Source: Amaranthus tricolor
Taxonomy: Eukaryota; Streptophyta; Magnoliopsida; Caryophyllales; Amaranthaceae
Assembly (NCBI RefSeq): GCF_026212465.1
Contig: NC_080056.1
Span: 18,548,879 to 18,612,878 of the forward strand
DNA: 64,000 nucleotides
Direction of reading: 5' to 3'
Below the pieces are notes generated by a model. The model made no database searches and had not been told where the DNA came from. It was given only the letters and a program-made list of their open reading frames with translations. Numbering within the stretch: the first letter of the stretch is position 1; every line of letters starts with the position of its first letter. This document shows, one piece after another, positions 29,901 through 41,540 of the stretch. The position numbers were made by a program, and so were the translations under genes.

Positions 29901-30198
29901 GTACATATTATTGTGTTTAAGTGGTTAGAATTGAAAATCATAGTCATATGCTAGAAATTACGTGTTAAGTTGCGTTTTTAAGGGTTTTTAAGCGTTTTTG
30001 CCACTTTTGTGCATAAAGTTACTCAAACTTTGTTTGCTTTGCACAAAACTTGGCACAAAACACTATTTGGTATATATTATGGTGTTGAATTGGTTACAAT
30101 TCAAAATCATAGTCATATGCCTAGAAATTACGTGTTAAGTTCCGATTTTAAGGGTTTTTAAACCATTTTTGGCACTTTTGCGCATATAGTAGATCAAA
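26982..30198 (+). repeat. Left HOR unit 8, short hybrid form (3217 bp, about 19 monomers)
   Basis: The opening differs from all other units. CTTGTTTTG continues into TTTTGCACTAAACTTGGCAA and then a TTCTG-type monomer instead of the usual TATATAATATTTTG monomer. About six monomers of the standard unit are missing. Near 27300 a shortened, rearranged monomer (GCACATAAAGTTGCGATTTG) precedes the ATATGATTTGG monomer, marking a junction. From there on the order follows the standard unit. Confidence 0.85.
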
Positions 30199-32426
30199 CT
30201 TGTTTGATTTGCACGAAACTTGGCACACAACATTATTTGGTATATATAATATTTTGTTGAAGTGGTTATAATTGAAAATCATTTTCGTATGCTAGAAATT
30301 ACGTGTTAAGTTGCGATTTACGCGTTTTTAAGCTTTTTTGCCATTTTTGCGCATAAAGTAGCTCAAACTTGGTTTGATTTGCACGAAACTTGGCACAAAA
30401 CATTATTTGCAATATATTATTGTGTTGAAGTGGATAGAATTGAAAATCATTGTCATATGGTAGAAATTACGTGTTAAGTTTTGATTTAAAGGGTTTTTTT
30501 TACCATTTTTGGCACTTTTGCGAATAAAGTAGGTCTAACTTACAACACTAATTGGTATATATTATTTTGTTGAAGTGGTTAGAATTGAAAATCATAGTCA
30601 TATGCTAGAAATTACGTGTTAAGTTGCGATTTTATGCATTTTTTAAGCGTTTTAGCTACTTTTGCGCATAAAGTAGCTCAAACTTGGTTTGATTTGCACG
30701 AAACTTGACACACAATATTATTTGGTATATATTATTGTTTTGAATTGTTTGAATTAATAATCATACTCATATGCTAGAAATTACGTGTTATTGCGATTTT
30801 GAGGGTTTTTAACCTTTTTTGGCACTTTTGCGCATATAGTAGATCAAACTTGTTATGTTTCGCACGAAACTTGGCACACAACACTATTTGGTATATATTA
30901 TTGGGTTGATGTGGTTAGAATTGAAAATCATAGTCATATGCTAGAAATTACGTGTTAAGTTGCGTTTTTAAGTGGTTTTTAAGTGTTTTTGCCACTTTTG
31001 CGCATAAAGTAGCTCACACTTGTTTGTTTTGCACGAAACTTCGCACAAAACACTATTTGGTATATATTATTGTGTTGAAGTGGTTAGAATTGAAAATCAT
31101 AGTCCATATGCTAGAAATTACGTCTTAAGTTCCGATTTTAAGGGTTTTTTAACCATTTTTTATACTTTTGCGCATATAGTAGATCAAACTTGTTATGTTT
31201 TGCACGAAACATGGCACACAACACTATTTGGTATATATATTATCTGTTGAAGTGGTTAGAATTGAAAATCATAGTCGTATCCTACAGTATTACGTGGTTT
31301 ATTTGCGATTTTATGCGTTTTTAAGCGTTTTTGGCACTTTGTGCGCATAAAGTAGCTCAAACTTGGTTTGATTTGCACGAAACTAGGCACACAACATTAT
31401 TTGGTATATATTATTGTGTTGAACTGGTTATAATTGAAAATCATTGTCATATGCTAGAAATTACGTGTTAAGTTGCAATTTTATGCGTTTTTAAGCTTTT
31501 TTGCCCTTTTTGCGTATAAAGTAGCTCAAACTTGGTTTGATTTGCACGAAACTTGGCACTCAATATGATTTGGTATATGTTCTTGTGTTGAAGTGGTTAG
31601 ACTTGAAAATCATTGTCATATGGTAGAAATTACGTGTTAAGTTTTGATTTTAAAGGTTTTTTTTTACCATTTTTGGCACTTTTTGCGCATAAAGTAGCTC
31701 AAGCTTGATATGTTTTGGACGAAACTTGGCACATAACACTATTTGGTATATATTATGGTGTTGAAGTGGTTAGAATTTAAAATCATAGTCATATGCTAGG
31801 ATTGACGTGTTAAGTTGCGATTTTAAGGGTTTTTAAGCGTTTTTGCCACTTTTTGTGCGTAAAGTAGCTCAAACTTAGTTTATTTTGCACAACACTATTT
31901 GGTATATATTATTTTGTTTAAGTGGTTATAATTAAAAATTATAGTCATATGCTGGACATTACGTGTTAAGTTGCGATTTTATGCATTTTTAAGCGGTTTT
32001 TGCTACTTTTGCGCATAAAGTAGCTCAAACTTGGTTTGATTTTCACGAAACTTGACACACAATATTATTTGGTATATATTATTGTTTTGAATTGTTTGAA
32101 TTAAAAAATCATATTCATATGCTAGAAATTACGTGTTAAGTTGCGATTTTGAGGGTTTTTAAACCATTTTTGGCACTTTTGCGCATATAGTAGATCAAAC
32201 TTGTTATGTGTTGCACGAAACTTGGCACACAACACTATTTGGTATATATTATTGGGTTGATGAGGTTAGAATTGAAATTCATAGTCATATGCTAGAAATT
32301 ATGTGTTAAGTTGCGTTTTTAAGTGTTTTTTCAGTGTTTTCACAACTTTTGCGCATAAAGTAGCTCACACTTGGTTTGTTTTTGCACGAAACTTCGCACA
32401 AAAACAGTATTTTGGTATAAATTATT
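30199..32426 (+). repeat. Left HOR unit 9, truncated by the gap (2228 bp)
   Basis: Begins with the usual landmark (one T shorter) and follows the standard order to the monomer carrying AACAGTATTTTGGTATAAA. That position corresponds to about 2.2 kb into unit 2, so roughly half the unit is lost in the gap. One-base insertions are frequent here (AGTCCATATG at 31101, extra bases near 30970, 31295 and 31341). Confidence 0.88.
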
Positions 32427-32526
32427 NNNNNNNNNNNNNNNNNNNNNNNNNNNNNNNNNNNNNNNNNNNNNNNNNNNNNNNNNNNNNNNNNNNNNNNNNN
32501 NNNNNNNNNNNNNNNNNNNNNNNNNN
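32427..32526. other. Assembly gap, 100 N
   Basis: Exactly 100 consecutive N. A round number is the conventional placeholder for a join of unknown size, so the true missing length cannot be read from it. The satellite orientation reverses across the gap. The left flank stops inside a monomer, about 2.2 kb into an HOR unit. The right flank starts in an A-tract segment of an opposite-strand monomer. The two flanks are not mirror images of each other, so this is not a simple fold-back. Confidence 0.99.
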
Positions 32527-35500
32527 CTTAAAAACGCATAAAATCGCAACTTAACACGTAATTACTAGCATATGACAATGATTTTCAATTATAACCACTT
32601 CAACACAAACATATATACCAAATAATTTTGTGTGGCAAGTTTTTTTCAAATCAAACCATGTTTGAGCAACTTTATGCACAAAAGTGGCAAAAACGCTTAA
32701 AAACACATAAAAACACAACTTAACACGTAATTTCTAGCATATGACTATGATTTTCAATGCTAATCACTTTGACTCAATAATATATACCAAATAGTGTTGT
32801 GTGCCAAGTTTCGTGCAAAACAAACACTGTTTATGCTACTTTATGCGCAAAAGTGCCAAAAACGCTTAAAAACAGATAAAATTGCAAATAAACACGTAAT
32901 TCTGCAACATATGACTATGATTTTCAATTCTAACCACTTCAACAGAATAATATATATATCAAATAGTGTTGTGTGCCATGTTTTGTGCAAAACATAACAA
33001 GTTTGATCTACTATATGCGCAAAACTGCCCAAAATGGTTAAAAACCTTTAAAATCGGAACTTAACACGTAATTTCTAGCATATGACTATGATTTTCAATT
33101 GTAACCACTTCAACACAATAATATAAACCAAATAGTGTTTTATGCCAAGTTTTGTGCAAAACAAACCTAGTTTGAGCTACTTTATGCACAAAACTGGCAA
33201 AAACACTTAAAAACCCTTAAAAACGCAACTTAACACGTAATTTCTAGCATATGACTATGATTTTCAATTCTAACCACTTCAACTCAATAATATATACCAA
33301 ATAATATTGTGTGCCAAATTTCGTGCAAAACAAACCAAGTTTGAGCTACTTTACGCACAAAAGTGGCGATAAAGCTTAAAAACCCTTTAAAAACGCAACT
33401 TGACACGTAATTTCTAGCATATGACTATGATTTTCAATTCTAACCACTTAAACAAAATAATATGTACCAAATAGTGTTGTGTGCCAAGTTTCATGCAAAA
33501 CAAACCAAGTTTGGGCTACTTTATGCGCAAAAGTGCTAAAAACGCTTAAAAACGCATAAAATCGCAACTTAACACGTAATTTCTAGCATATGACTAAGAT
33601 TTTCAATTCTAACCACTTCAACACAATAATATATACCAAGTAGTATTGTGTGCCAAGTTTCGTCCAAAACATACCAAGTTTGAGCTACTTTATTCGCTAA
33701 AGTTCCAAAAATGGTAAAAAAAAACCCTTAAAATCAAAACTTAACACGTAATTTCAACCACATGATAATAATTTTCAAATCTTACCACTTCAAAACAATA
33801 ATCTATACCAAATAATGTTGTGTGCCAAGTATCGTGCAAATCAAACCAAGTTTGAGCTACTTTATACGCAAAAATGGCAAAATAACTTAAAAACGCATAA
33901 AATCGCAACTTAACATGTAATTTCTAGCATATGACAATGATTTTCAATTATAACCACTTCAAAAATATGATATATACCAAATAATGTGGTCTGCCAAGTT
34001 TCGTGCAAATCAAACCAAGTTTGAGCTTCTTCCTGCGCAAAAGTGGCAAAAACGCTTAAAAACCCTTAAAATCGCAACTTAACACGTAATTTCTAGCATA
34101 TGACTATGATTTTCAATTCTAACCACTTCAACAGAATAATATATATATACCAAATAGTGTTGTGTGCCAAGTTTTGTGCAAAACATAACATGTTTGATCT
34201 ACAATATGCGCAAAAGTGCCAAAAATGGTTTAAAACCCGTAAAATCGCAACTTAACACGTAATTTCTAGCATATGAATATGATTTTCAATTCTAACAATT
34301 CAAAAAAATAATATACACCAAATAATATTGTGTGTCAACTTTCGTGCAAAACAAACCTAGTTTGAGCTACTTTATGCGCAAAAGTGCCAAAAACGCTTAA
34401 AAACGCATTAAATCGCAACTTAACACGTAAATCCTAGCATATGACTATGATTTTCAATTCTAACCACTTCAACACAATAATATATACCAAATAGTGTTGT
34501 GTGCCAAGTTTCGTCCAAAACATACCAAGCTTGAGCTACTTTATTCGCAAAAGTGCCAAAAATGGTAAAAAAAAAAACCCTTAAAATCAAAACTTAACAC
34601 GTAATTTCAACCATATGAATAGAAATTTCAATTCTAACCACTTAAACACAAAAATATATACCAAATAATGTTGTGTGCCAAGTTTCGTGCAAATCAAACC
34701 AAGTTTGAGCTACTTTATACGCAAAAAGGGCAAAATAACTTAAAAACGCATAAAATCGCAACTTAACACGTAATTTCTATGATATGACAATGATTTTCAA
34801 TTATAACCACTTCAACACAATAATATATACCATATAATGTTGTCTGCCAAGTTTCGTGCAAATCAAACCAAGTTTGAGCTAGTTTATGCGCAAAAGTGAC
34901 AAAAACGCTTAAAAACCCTTAAAATCGCAACTTAACACTTAATTTCTACCATATGACTATTTTTTTCAATTCTAACCACTTCAACACAATAATATATACA
35001 ATATAATATTGTGTGCCAAGTTTCGTGCAAAACAAACCAAGTTTGAGCCACTTTATGCGCAAAAGTGGCAAAAACGCTTAAAAACGAATAACATAGCAAC
35101 TTAAGACGTAATTTCTTGCATATGACTATGATTTTCAATTCCAACCACTTCAACACAATAATATATACCAAATAGTGTAGTGTGCCAAGTTTCGTGCAAA
35201 ACTAACCAAATTTGAGCTACTTTATGCACAAAATTGGCAAAAATGTTTAAAAACCCTTAAAAACGCAACTTAACCCGTAATTTCTAGCATATGACTATGA
35301 TTTTCATTTATAACCACTTAAACACAATAATATATACAACAATTAGTGTTGTGTGCCAAGTTTCGTGCAAAACAAACCAAGTTTGAGCTACTTTATGCGC
35401 AAAAGTGCCAAAAATGCTTAAAAACGCATAAAATTGCAACTTAACACTTAATTTCTACGAAATGACTATAATTTTCAATTCTAACCACTTAAACACAATA

Positions 35501-35552
35501 ATATATACCAAATAGTGTTGTGTGCCAAGTTTCGTCCAAAACATACCAAGTT
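32527..35552 (-). repeat. Heterogeneous monomers next to the gap
   Basis: About 18 diverged monomers without an obvious local period. The stretch 32750-33700 matches a six-monomer block marked by AACACTGTTT (32823), which recurs at 44518, 50390, 51410 and 55655. The stretch around 34.0-35.5 kb resembles 56.7-58.5 and 59.5-60.5 kb; for example ATATGACTATTTTTTTCAAT at 34951 has close relatives at 57863 and 59899. This part is therefore built from pieces found further right. Confidence 0.85.
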
Positions 35553-37243
35553 TGAGCTACTTTATGCGCAAAAGTGCCAAAAATGGTTAAAAAAACCCTT
35601 AAAATCGCAACTTAACACGTAATTTCTACCATATGACAATGATTTTTAATTCTAACCACCTCAACACAATAATATATACCCAATAATGTTGTGTGCCGAG
35701 TTTCGTGCAAATCAAACCAAGTTTCAGCTACTTTTTGCGCAAAAGTGCCAAAAACGCTTAAAAACGCATAAAATCACAAATAAACACGTAATTCTATAGC
35801 ATATGACTATGATTTTCAATTCTAATCACTTCAACAGAATAATATATATACCAAATAGTGTTGTGTGCAAAGTTTCGTGCAAAACATAACAAGTTTGATC
35901 TACTATATGCACAAAAGTGCGAAAAATGGTTAAAAACCCTTAAAATCGCAACTTAACACGTAATTTCTAGCATATGAATATGATTTTCAACTCGAACAAT
36001 TCAAAACAATAATATATATCAAATAATATTGTGTGTCAATTTTCGTGCAAATCAAACCAAGTTTGAGCTACTTTATGCGCAAAAGTAGCAAAAACGCTTA
36101 AAAATGCTTAAAATCGCAACTTAACACGTAATGTCTAGCATATGATTAAGATTTTCAATTCTAACCACTTGAACACAATAATATATACCAAGTAGTATTG
36201 CGTGCCAAGTTTCGTCTAAAACATACCAAGTTTGAGCTACTTTATTCGCAAAAGTGCCAAAAATGGTAAAAAAAACCCTTAAAATCACAACTTAACACGT
36301 AATTTCAACCATATGATAATAATTTTCAAATCTAACCACTTCAAAACAATAATCTATAACAAATAATGTTGTGTGCCAAGTATCGTGCAAAACAAACCAT
36401 GTTTGAGCTACTTTATGCGCAAAAGTGCCAAAAACGCTTTAAAACGCATAAAATCGCAACTTAACACGAAAATCCTAGCATATGACTATGATTTTCAATT
36501 CTAACCACTCAAAACAATAATATATACCAAATAGTGTTGTGTGCCAAGTTTCGTCCAAAACATATCAAGCTTGAGCTACTTTATGCGCAAAAGTGCCAAA
36601 AATGGTAAAAAAAATCCCTTAAAATCAAAACTTAACACGTAATTTCTACCATATGACAATGATTTTCAATTCTAACCACTTCAACACAATAACATATACA
36701 ATTGTGTGCCATGTTTCGCTGAAATCAAACCATGTTTGAGCAACTTTATGTGCAAAAGTAGCAAAAAAGCTTAAAAACGCATAAAGTAGCAACTTAACAC
36801 GTAATTTCTAGCATATGACAATGATTTGCAATTATAACCACTTCAACACAATAATATATACTAAATAATCTTTGTTCCAAGTTTAGTCCAAAACATAACA
36901 AGTTTGATCTACAATATGCGCAAAAGTGCCAAAAATGGTTTAAAAGCCCTTAAAATCGGAACTTAACACGTAATTTCTAGCATATGACTATGATTTTCAA
37001 TTGTAACCACTTCAACACAATAATATATACCAAATAGTGTTTTGTGCCACGTTTTGTGCAAAACAAACCAAGTTTGAGCTACTTTTTGCACAAAAGTGGC
37101 AAAAACACTTAAAAACCCGTAAAAACGCAACTTAACACGTAATTTCTAGCATATGAAATTTATATTCAATTCTAACCACTTCAACTCAATAATATATACC
37201 AAATAGTGTTGTGTGCCAAATTTCGTGCAAAACAAACCAAGTT
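35553..37243 (-). repeat. 10-monomer HOR copy 1 (about 1.69 kb)
   Basis: First of three adjacent copies. The marker GTGTGCCGAG lies at 35691, 37382 and 39072, giving spacings of 1691 and 1690 bp, that is ten 169-bp monomers. Internal order is preserved, including the shortened ACATATACAATTGTGTGCC monomer (about 36700). Boundaries are approximate, because homologous monomers on both sides make the exact junction ambiguous. Confidence 0.9.
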
Positions 37244-38934
37244 TGAGCTACTTTATGCGCAAAAGTGCCAAAAATGGTTAAAAAAACCCTTAAAATCGCA
37301 ACTTAACACGTAATTTCTACCATATGACAATGATTTTTAATTCTAACCACCTCAACACAATAATATATACCCAATAATGTTGTGTGCCGAGTTTCGTGCA
37401 AATCAAACCAAGTTTCAGCTACTTTTTGCGCAAAAGTGCCAAAAACGCTTAAAAACGCATAAAATCACAAATAAACACGTAATTCTATAGCATATGACTA
37501 TGATTTTCAATTCTAATCACTTCAACAGAATAATATATATACCAAATAGTGTTGTGTGCAAAGTTTCGTGCAAAACATAACAAGTTTGATCTACTATATG
37601 CACAAAAGTGCGAAAAATGGTTAAAAACCCTTAAAATCGCAACTTAACACGTAATTTCTAGCATATGAATATGATTTTCAACTCGAACAATTCAAAACAA
37701 TAATATATATCAAATAATATTGTGTGTCAATTTTCGTGCAAATCAAACCAAGTTTGAGCTACTTTATGCGCAAAAGTAGCAAAAACGCTTAAAAATGCTT
37801 AAAATCGCAACTTAACACGTAATGTCTAGCATATGATTAAGATTTTCAATTCTAACCACTTGAACACAATAATATATACCAAGTAGTATTGCGTGCCAAG
37901 TTTCGTCTAAAACATACCAAGTTTGAGCTACTTTATTCGCAAAAGTGCCAAAAATGGTAAAAAAAACCCTTAAAATCACAACTTAACACGTAATTTCAAC
38001 CATATGATAATAATTTTCAAATCTAACCACTTCAAAACAATAATCTATACCAAATAATGTTGTGTGCCAAGTATCGTGCAAAACAAACCATGTTTGAGCT
38101 ACTTTATGCGCAAAAGTGCCAAAAACGCTTTAAAACGCATAAAATCGCAACTTAACACGAAAATCCTAGCATATGACTATGATTTTCAATTCTAACCACT
38201 CAAAACAATAATATATACCAAATAGTGTTGTGTGCCAAGTTTCGTCCAAAACATATCAAGCTTGAGCTACTTTATGCGCAAAAGTGCCAAAAATGGTAAA
38301 AAAAATCCCTTAAAATCAAAACTTAACACGTAATTTCTACCATATGACAATGATTTTCAATTCTAACCACTTCAACACAATAACATATACAATTGTGTGC
38401 CATGTTTCGCTGAAATCAAACCAAGTTTGAGCAACTTTATGTGCAAAAGTAGCAAAAAAGCTTAAAAACGCATAAAGTAGCAACTTAACACGTAATTTCT
38501 AGCATATGACAATGATTTGCAATTATAACCACTTCAACACAATAATATATACTAAATAATCTTTGTTCCAAGTTTAGTCCAAAACATAACAAGTTTGATC
38601 TACAATATGCGCAAAAGTGCCAAAAATGGTTAAAAGCCCTTAAAATCGGAACTTAACACGTAATTTCTAGCATATGACTATGATTTTCAATTGTAACCAC
38701 TTCAACACAATAATATATACCAAATAGTGTTTTGTGCCACGTTTTGTGCAAAACAAACCAAGTTTGAGCTACTTTTTGCACAAAAGTGGCAAAAACACTT
38801 AAAAACCCGTAAAAACGCAACTTAACACGTAATTTCTAGCATATGAAATTTATATTCAATTCTAACCACTTCAACTCAATAATATATACCAAATAGTGTT
38901 GTGTGCCAAATTTCGTGCAAAACAAACCAAGTTT
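37244..38934 (-). repeat. 10-monomer HOR copy 2 (about 1.69 kb)
   Basis: Near-identical to copy 1. By eye only a handful of differences are visible, such as one T in a run near 36930 versus 38630, CTATAAC versus CTATACC near 36355 and 38045, and CCATGTTT versus CCAAGTTT near 36740 and 38420. Such similarity against a background of diverged monomers indicates a recent tandem duplication. Confidence 0.9.
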
Positions 38935-40624
38935 GAGCTACTTTATGCGCAAAAGTGCCAAAAATGGTTAAAAAAACCCTTAAAATCGCAACTTAACACG
39001 TAATTTCTACCATATGACAATGATTTTTAATTCTAACCACCTCAACACAATAATATATACCCAATAATGTTGTGTGCCGAGTTTCGTGCAAAATCAAACC
39101 AAGTTTCAGCTACTTTTTGCGCAAAAGTGCCAAAAACGCTTAAAAACGCATAAAATCACAAATAAACACGTAATTCTATAGCATATGACTATGATTTTCA
39201 ATTCTAATCACTTCAACAGAATAATATATATACCAAATAGTGTTGTGTGCAAAGTTTCGTGCAAAACATAACAAGTTTGATCTACTATATGCACAAAAGT
39301 GCGAAAAAATGGTTAAAAACCCTTAAAATCGCAACTTAACACGTAATTTCTAGCATATGAATATGATTTTCAACTCGAACAATTCAAAACAATAATATAT
39401 ATCAAATAATATTGTGTGTCAATTTTCGTGCAAATCAAACCAAGTTTGAGCTACTTTATGCGCAAAAGTAGCAAAAACGCTTAAAAATGCTTAAAATAGC
39501 AACTTAACACGTAATGTCTAGCATATGATTAAGATTTTCAATTCTAACCACTTGAACACAATAATATATACCAAGTAGTATTGCGTGCCAAGTTTCGTCT
39601 AAAACATACCAAGTTTGAGCTACTTTATTCGCAAAAGTGCCAAAAATGGTAAAAAAAACCCTTAAAATCACAACTTAACACGTAATTTCAACCATATGAT
39701 AATAATTTTCAAATCTAACCACTTCAAAACAATAATCTATACCAAATAATGTTGTGTGCCAAGTATCGTGCAAAACAAACCATGTTTGAGCTACTTTATG
39801 CGCAAAAGTGCCAAAAACGCTTTAAAACGCATAAAATCGCAACTTAACACGAAAATCCTAGCATATGACTATGATTTTCAATTCTAACCACTCAAAACAA
39901 TAATATATACCAAATAGTGTTGTGTGCCAAGTTTCGTCCAAAACATATCAAGCTTGAGCTACTTTATGCGCAAAAGTGCCAAAAATGGTAAAAAAAATCC
40001 CTTAAAATCAAAACTTAACACGTAATTTCTACCATATGACAATGATTTTCAATTCTAACCACTTCAACACAATAACATATACAATTGTGTGCCATGTTTC
40101 GCTGAAATCAAACCAAGTTTGAGCAACTTTATGTGCAAAAGTAGCAAAAAAGCTTAAAAACGCATAAAGTAGCAACTTAACACGTAATTTCTAGCATATG
40201 ACAATGATTTGCAATTATAACCACTTCAACACAATAATATATACTAAATAATCTTTGTTCCAAGTTTAGTCCAAAACATAACAAGTTTGATCTACAATAT
40301 GCGCAAAAGTGCCAAAAATGGTTAAAAGCCCTTAAAATCGGAACTTAACACGTAATTTCTAGCATATGACTATGATTTTCAATTGTAACCACTTCAACAC
40401 AATAATATATACCAAATAGTGTTTTGTGCCACGTTTTGTGCAAAACAAACCAAGTTTGAGCTACTTTTTGCACAAAAGTGGCAAAAACACTTAAAAACCC
40501 GTAAAAACGCAACTTAACACGTAATTTCTAGCATATGAAATTTATATTCAATTCTAACCACTTCAACTCAATAATATATACCAAATAGTGTTGTGTGCCA
40601 AATTTCGTGCAAAACAAACCAAGT
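38935..40624 (-). repeat. 10-monomer HOR copy 3 (about 1.69 kb)
   Basis: Third copy, near-identical to copy 2. Visible differences are an extra A near 39090, a longer A-run near 39305 and one substitution near 39497. It diverges from the copy pattern at about 40640, where the A-tract segment following the shared monomer changes type. Confidence 0.9.
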
Positions 40625-41540
40625 TTGAGCTACTTTATGCGCAAAATTGCCAAAAACGCTTAAAAACGCATAAAATCGCAACTTAACACTTAACTTCTAC
40701 CATATGACTATGATTTTCAATTCTAACCACTTCAACACAATAATATATACCAGATAGTGTTGTGTGACAAGTTTCGTCCAAAACATACCAAGTTTGAGCT
40801 ACTTTATGCGCAAAAGTGCCAAAAATGGTTAAAAAAACCCTTAAAATCGCAACTTAACACGTAATTTCTACCATATGACAATGATTTTTAATTCTAACCA
40901 CCTCAACACAATAATATATACCCAATAATGTTGTGTGCCGAGTTTCGTGCAAATCAAACCATGTTTCAGCTACTTTATGCGCAAAAGTGGCAAAAAAGCT
41001 TTAAAATGCATAAAATCGCAACTTAACACGTAATTTCTAGCGTAAGACAATGATTTTCAATTATTACCACTTCAACACAATAATATGTACAAAATAATGC
41101 TGTGTGCCAAGTTTCGTGCAAATCAAACCAAGTTTGAGCTACTTTATGCGCAAAAGTGCCAAAAGCACTTAAAAACGCATAAAATCGCAAATAAACACGT
41201 AATTCTGTAGCATATGACTATGATTTTCAATTCTAACCACTTCAACAGAATAATATATATACCAAATAGTGTTGTGTGCCAAGTTTCGTGCAAAACATAA
41301 CAAGTTTGATCTACTATATGCACAAAAATGCCAAAAATGGTTAAAAACCCTTAAAATCGCAACTTAACACGTAATTTCTAGCATATGACTAAGATTTTCA
41401 ATTCTAACCACTTCAACACAATAATATATACCAAGTAGTATTGTGTGCCAAGTTTCGTCCAAAACATACCAAGTTTGAGCTACTTTATTCGCAAAAGTGC
41501 CAAAAATGGTAAAAAAAATCCTTAAAATCACAACTTAACA
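40625..41540 (-). repeat. Transition monomers between HOR domains
   Basis: Five to six monomers linking the 1690-bp HOR to the following 4-kb block. It carries another GTGTGCCGAG monomer at 40933, which is 1861 bp (11 monomers) after the preceding one. This looks like a partial, diverged continuation of the 10-mer pattern with one extra monomer. Confidence 0.75.

Larger units (their letters stand above)
1..32426 (+). repeat. Satellite array, left block (about 169-bp monomer, + orientation)
   Basis: Continuous head-to-tail satellite, open at the left window edge and ended by an assembly gap. Every monomer carries the same ordered landmarks on the top strand: TTTTGCGCATAAAGTAGCTC, then TTTGCACGAAACTTGGCAC, TTTGGTATATATTATTG, GAAGTGGTTAGAATTG, GTCATATGCTAGAAATTACG and a T-tract segment. 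Average spacing is about 168 bp. No insertion interrupts the array. The monomers are arranged in a 25-26-mer higher-order repeat, annotated unit by unit below. Centromeric or pericentromeric identity is inferred from monomer length, AT-richness and HOR structure. The sequence alone does not show CENH3 binding. Confidence 0.97.

Noticed and set aside
32303..32554. Open frames crossing the gap on both strands
   Set aside because: They exist only because the run of N is read as open codons. The flanks are opposite-orientation satellite.
32300..32650. Large inverted repeat (hairpin) centred on the gap
   Set aside because: The orientation does reverse, but the monomers next to the gap on each side are of different types and are not close reverse complements beyond general family similarity.
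35930..35950. Telomere-like motif in AAAACCCTTAAAATC segments
   Set aside because: AAACCCTTA differs from the plant telomere repeat AAACCCTAA, occurs at most once per monomer and is never in tandem. It is a variant of the A-tract segment.
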